A stretch of DNA of 64,000 nucleotides from Rhodococcoides trifolii (GTDB lineage: Bacteria; Actinomycetota; Actinomycetes; Mycobacteriales; Mycobacteriaceae), in assembly GCF_014635345.1 (NCBI RefSeq), contig NZ_BMCU01000004.1, positions 124,001-188,000 of the forward strand, in the 5' to 3' direction. This document shows positions 61,291-64,000 of the stretch, in pieces. Positions within the stretch are counted from its first letter, which is position 1. Every line of letters starts with the position of its first letter. The position numbers were made by a program, and so were the translations under genes. The notes below the pieces were generated by a model that had not been told where the DNA came from, did no database searches, and saw only the letters and a program-made list of their open reading frames with translations.

Positions 61291-61878
61291 TCAGGGCTCA
61301 CCCACCTGGTAGCGCAGAACCACTGCGGGAGAGTCGGTATGGCGCGTCACGTCGATCAAGGTGAGGCCCGTCGCAGGCACACCGCTGAACGCCGGGGTAT
61401 CACCGGCCACCAATTTCGGTCCGATCATCAGCACGAGCTGGTCGACGAGACCCTCGGCGAGCAAGCGGCTCCAAAGCGTTCGACTTCCGAAGACAACCGT
61501 GTCGCCGTCCTCGGCACGCAGCGCCGCAATGGCGGCTAGGTCGTCGGTACGGCGCACGATCGTCGTCTGCTCGCGCCAGGGGCCCGTGTCCTCTTCGGTC
61601 AGTGAGTCGGAGACCACGGTGACCGGCATACCGTCGGCCATCCGCCGGGCGATCTCCTGCTCCGCGTCGGAGGCATCGGGGTTGTCGGGCACGGTCGGCC
61701 AGTATCCGACCATCTGCCGGTAGGTGTTGCCGCCGTACAGCAGTCGACCGGCGCCGCGGATGAGCGCGGCGTTGTGCACGTTGAAGCTTTCGTCCAGCGG
61801 CATGGCGCTCATGTCCGCGCCAGGCCCTTCGGTGTAGCCGTCGACGCTGAGCGCCACCGACACGATCACTCGTCCCAT
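61291..61878 (-). CDS. RibD C-terminal domain/dihydrofolate-reductase-like protein
   Basis: A 195-residue protein of the RibD_C/DHFR-fold family. The start VIVSVALSVDGYTEGPG and the ending VDQLVLMIGPKLVAGDTPAFSGV (near 142-166) are typical of actinobacterial stand-alone RibD_C proteins. An NADPH-dependent reductase role is inferred; the substrate is not folate by default. ATG 61878 with GGAGAT upstream. Confidence 0.85.
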   Translation of the reverse strand: MGRVIVSVALSVDGYTEGPGADMSAMPLDESFNVHNAALIRGAGRLLYGGNTYRQMVGYWPTVPDNPDASDAEQEIARRMADGMPVTVVSDSLTEEDTGPWREQTTIVRRTDDLAAIAALRAEDGDTVVFGSRTLWSRLLAEGLVDQLVLMIGPKLVAGDTPAFSGVPATGLTLIDVTRHTDSPAVVLRYQVGEP

Positions 61879-62283
61879 CTCGATCTCCTTCGGGTCTCCC
61901 GATCACGGTAATGGCTCGGCCGCTGAGACATGGTCCGAATATGTGGGATCGTCGGCCGTGAGTGCAGTGTGGAGCGGCTCGGCGAGCTGTGCGCGGCGGA
62001 GCATGTGCGTTCCAAGTAGAGCACGCAGCGACATCGGTCGCGCGCCGAAGCGGTATCACCGAATGTTTTGCACCGGCGAAATTATTCGGTAGGTCTGAAC
62101 TCTCGCGCTGCCAGGGGCGATGAAAAGTATTGTTCGGCAGCATCTTCGAACGGCGTCCTGCTTGAGAGCGATTTCGGTTTTTCTCCGACTGTGTCTCAAA
62201 TTGAGTATCGAAGATAATGCCCAACTGTCGCGAGACGAATGCGTAGCGTAAATCCTCTTCCGTCCCGCGAGAGGATCTGCATC
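61879..62283. other. Gap upstream of secreted lipase
   Basis: About 405 bp with lower GC from 62040 to 62220 than the genes on either side. It contains a small palindrome CTCAA-a-TTGAG at 62195-62205 and the GAGAGGAT ribosome site before 62284. No ORF or structured RNA was convincing. It should hold the lipase and reductase promoters. Confidence 0.5.
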
Positions 62284-63687
62284 ATGTCTCGAACAACGAC
62301 GCTCGTGAATACCGCTTTCGTACTGTCCGCGGCCTTTGTGCTTGTTTCGACGGGCCCGGTAAATGCAGTGGCGCAGCCGCTTCCGCAATTACCGTCGATC
62401 GGCGACATCCTCAACCCGATAGTGCCGGCTCCGAATCCGCCGCCGATGCAGGGACCTGTCCCGCCGATCGTGCAAGCACCCTCGAACGGCAATGGTGGTG
62501 TGTCGATTTCGGACCAGCTCTACGCGCAACTGCTCCCGTCTCCGGTCGGTGATGCATTCTTCGACGAATGGCCCACCGATCTGGCGTCGCTCGGCAACGG
62601 TGACATCATCGGAACGCCCGACGACGTCACCGCGGTGAGTCAGGGATTCTTTCCTGCGCCGGGCGGGGTTCGCGTGCGACAGGTGAAGTTCAAGACCACC
62701 GATTCGGCGGGCGACAATTCCTTCGGCACCGCAACCTTGGTACTTCCGAACAATTCCTGGACCGGTGCCGGAACACGGCCGCTGTTGGTGGACGAGAAAC
62801 CGATCGACGCACTCGGTCGGGCGTGCACACCGGGATACACCCTCCGGAAGGGCGTGAACTTCGCAACCAATCAGACCGACTTCCTTCCGCCGGCGTCGCA
62901 AGCCGCAGTGCTGCGCAACTACGCCGTTCTCATCCCGGACCACGAAGGACCACGGATGAGCTACGCCGAACCTGTTGTGGCAGGGCGCATCACGCTCGAC
63001 GCGGTTCGTGCTGTGCAACGGTTGGAACCGACGTTCCGCAACAGCCCGATGGTGATCAACGGATACAGCGGTGGCGCGATCGCGACGCGGGGCACTGCGT
63101 TGGAAGTCGGCACCTACGCGCCCGAGTTGGCGGGCAACATCAAGCTCGCAGTGATGGGCGGGAACCCGATCGACTACGAAGTGCTCGGCTCGAGCATGGA
63201 TGGTCCCGCCAACCTGGCCTCCGGCGTGTTCCACGGTGCGACGGTGGGTTTCATGAGGTCGCACCGCGAGGGCTTCCTGGAAGCGAACAATCTTGCTCTG
63301 CAGATCGCAACGTCGCCGTACAAGGACTTCTGCATCGTCGGCGAGGGTCTGGTGGGCACGTTGATTCCGACGTCGGCACTGTCGAATGACGGAAAACCGA
63401 TGGACTCGGACTTTGCCCGCACGGTGTTCGCGAGTCTGACTGCACTGTCGCAGCGCCCGTCGGCGGTACCGCTCTACGTCTTCAACGGTGCGCAGGAGTT
63501 CTGGATACCGTCCGAGCCGGTCCGTCGTTTCGCGCGCCTGCAGTGTGACCAGGGCGTGTCCGTCGCCTACAGCGAACCGTTCGGGGAGCATCTCGTCGGC
63601 GCCATCACCGCGATGCCCGACCAGTTCCTCGCAATCGACGAGGCGCTGCAGGGATCGGTTCCGTACGACAACTGCGGCCGGTTCTGA
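62284..63687 (+). CDS. Secreted lipase (LIP family)
   Basis: A 467-residue exported protein. A signal peptide (cleavage expected after VNAVA near residue 30) is followed by a proline-rich linker (LPSIGDILNPIVPAPNPPP) and a lipase domain of the secretory LIP family. The nucleophile motif is GYSGGA near 260-265; Asp/His follow in the C-terminal half (GEHLVGAI near 440 holds a likely His). Triacylglycerol hydrolysis outside the cell is the family role. ATG 62284 with GAGAGGAT upstream. Confidence 0.88.
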   Translation: MSRTTTLVNTAFVLSAAFVLVSTGPVNAVAQPLPQLPSIGDILNPIVPAPNPPPMQGPVPPIVQAPSNGNGGVSISDQLYAQLLPSPVGDAFFDEWPTDLASLGNGDIIGTPDDVTAVSQGFFPAPGGVRVRQVKFKTTDSAGDNSFGTATLVLPNNSWTGAGTRPLLVDEKPIDALGRACTPGYTLRKGVNFATNQTDFLPPASQAAVLRNYAVLIPDHEGPRMSYAEPVVAGRITLDAVRAVQRLEPTFRNSPMVINGYSGGAIATRGTALEVGTYAPELAGNIKLAVMGGNPIDYEVLGSSMDGPANLASGVFHGATVGFMRSHREGFLEANNLALQIATSPYKDFCIVGEGLVGTLIPTSALSNDGKPMDSDFARTVFASLTALSQRPSAVPLYVFNGAQEFWIPSEPVRRFARLQCDQGVSVAYSEPFGEHLVGAITAMPDQFLAIDEALQGSVPYDNCGRF

Positions 63688-63693
63688 CGGCGT

Positions 63694-64000
63694 TCATCGC
63701 GCTGCGCGCCCGACCACGTCGTCGAGATCGGTGCGGTAGGAGTCCGGTAGCGGCCGACGGACCAGCTCCCGAGCCTCGTCGGTCGGGATTCCGAGGCCGC
63801 GCAGGAGATCCGCTGTCATCCGGTCCACCGCCACCGCGTCGTCCCGTTCGGGGTGCTCCATCAGCAGTCTCCCCATGGCAAGCAGGGCGCCGGCTACCAG
63901 CGACAGGGCCAGTTCGGGGTCGTCGACGTCGAACCTGCCGAGTGCGGCGCCGGCCCGGATGTCGCGCAGGCAGCGCGGCGCCAACCCGCGTCCGGACGTG
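63694..64000 (-). CDS. TetR-family regulator, C-terminal part
   Basis: Partial gene, open through the right edge. About 102 residues of a helical C-terminal domain are present (LALSLVAGALLAMGRLLMEHP..., RMTADLLRGLGIPTDEARELV), typical of TetR regulators; the DNA-binding part is beyond the window. It converges on the lipase gene with a 6-bp gap. Assignment rests on the helical pattern only. Confidence 0.55.
   Translation of the reverse strand, partial: TSGRGLAPRCLRDIRAGAALGRFDVDDPELALSLVAGALLAMGRLLMEHPERDDAVAVDRMTADLLRGLGIPTDEARELVRRPLPDSYRTDLDDVVGRAAR

Overview
The window is high-GC actinobacterial DNA, almost certainly Rhodococcus or a close mycolate-containing relative (Nocardiaceae). The evidence is GTG/TTG starts, tightly overlapping GTGA/ATGA junctions, and a gene order that matches, as I remember it, the Mycobacterium tuberculosis Rv3679 to Rv3644c segment. 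The conserved backbone runs: ArsA-like ATPase, DUF4177, RidA, MBL hydrolase, crp, nth, thioredoxin-like protein, Nudix hydrolase, marP, ephE, holin-like protein, acs, dppABCD, a 6S-like RNA locus, a SerB-like HAD protein, 6C RNA, ssd, Tad-type secretion genes, DECH helicase, cspA, topA, DNA polymerase III delta' and tRNA-Thr. No transposon, prophage or CRISPR array was seen.

Layout. 1-9959: backbone genes for redox, repair and acid resistance, interrupted by a TetR/ZapE pair. 10155-16106: an accessory block with an MHS-type MFS transporter, a two-gene ABC exporter whose ATP sites are reciprocally degenerate, and a siderophore-binding lipoprotein under an IdeR/DtxR-type iron box. 16111-25040: acetyl-CoA synthetase with a CRP-type site, then the dppABCD peptide/heme-type importer. 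25041-26520: two intergenic regions that by position and structure hold an Ms1/MTS2823-like RNA and a textbook 6C RNA. 26521-31038: the ssd/Tad cluster with a Flp-type pilin. In mycobacteria this sits near the DECH helicase, but here a block of six accessory genes (kinase-like, VOC, two SMR pumps, DUF998, P450) separates it from the helicase at 34802-37132.

37523-41491 carries cspA, a conserved hypothetical gene and topA. 41598-50177 is accessory and includes a GntR-controlled catabolic operon (CoA transferase, HyuA, HyuB, N-carbamoylsarcosine-amidase-like hydrolase) with a divergent HMG-CoA-lyase-like gene. 50188-52845 has a DUF3558 lipoprotein and an AbiEi/DUF559-type gene flanked by two copies of a 67-bp repeat. 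52856-54177 returns to backbone (holB, tRNA-Thr). 54241-64000 is accessory: an SDR/TetR divergent pair with two 17-bp operators, a lipase, an ABC-2 exporter operon with a LolA/MucB-like partner, a decayed hydrolase, an internally duplicated membrane protein, a RibD-like reductase, a secreted lipase and part of a TetR gene.

Regulatory links visible in the sequence: crp, a putative autoregulatory site in its own leader, and CRP-type palindromes before acs and at the Ms1-like promoter together suggest a small cAMP-Crp regulon within this window. Rv numbers and family assignments come from memory of the families; no database search was run.
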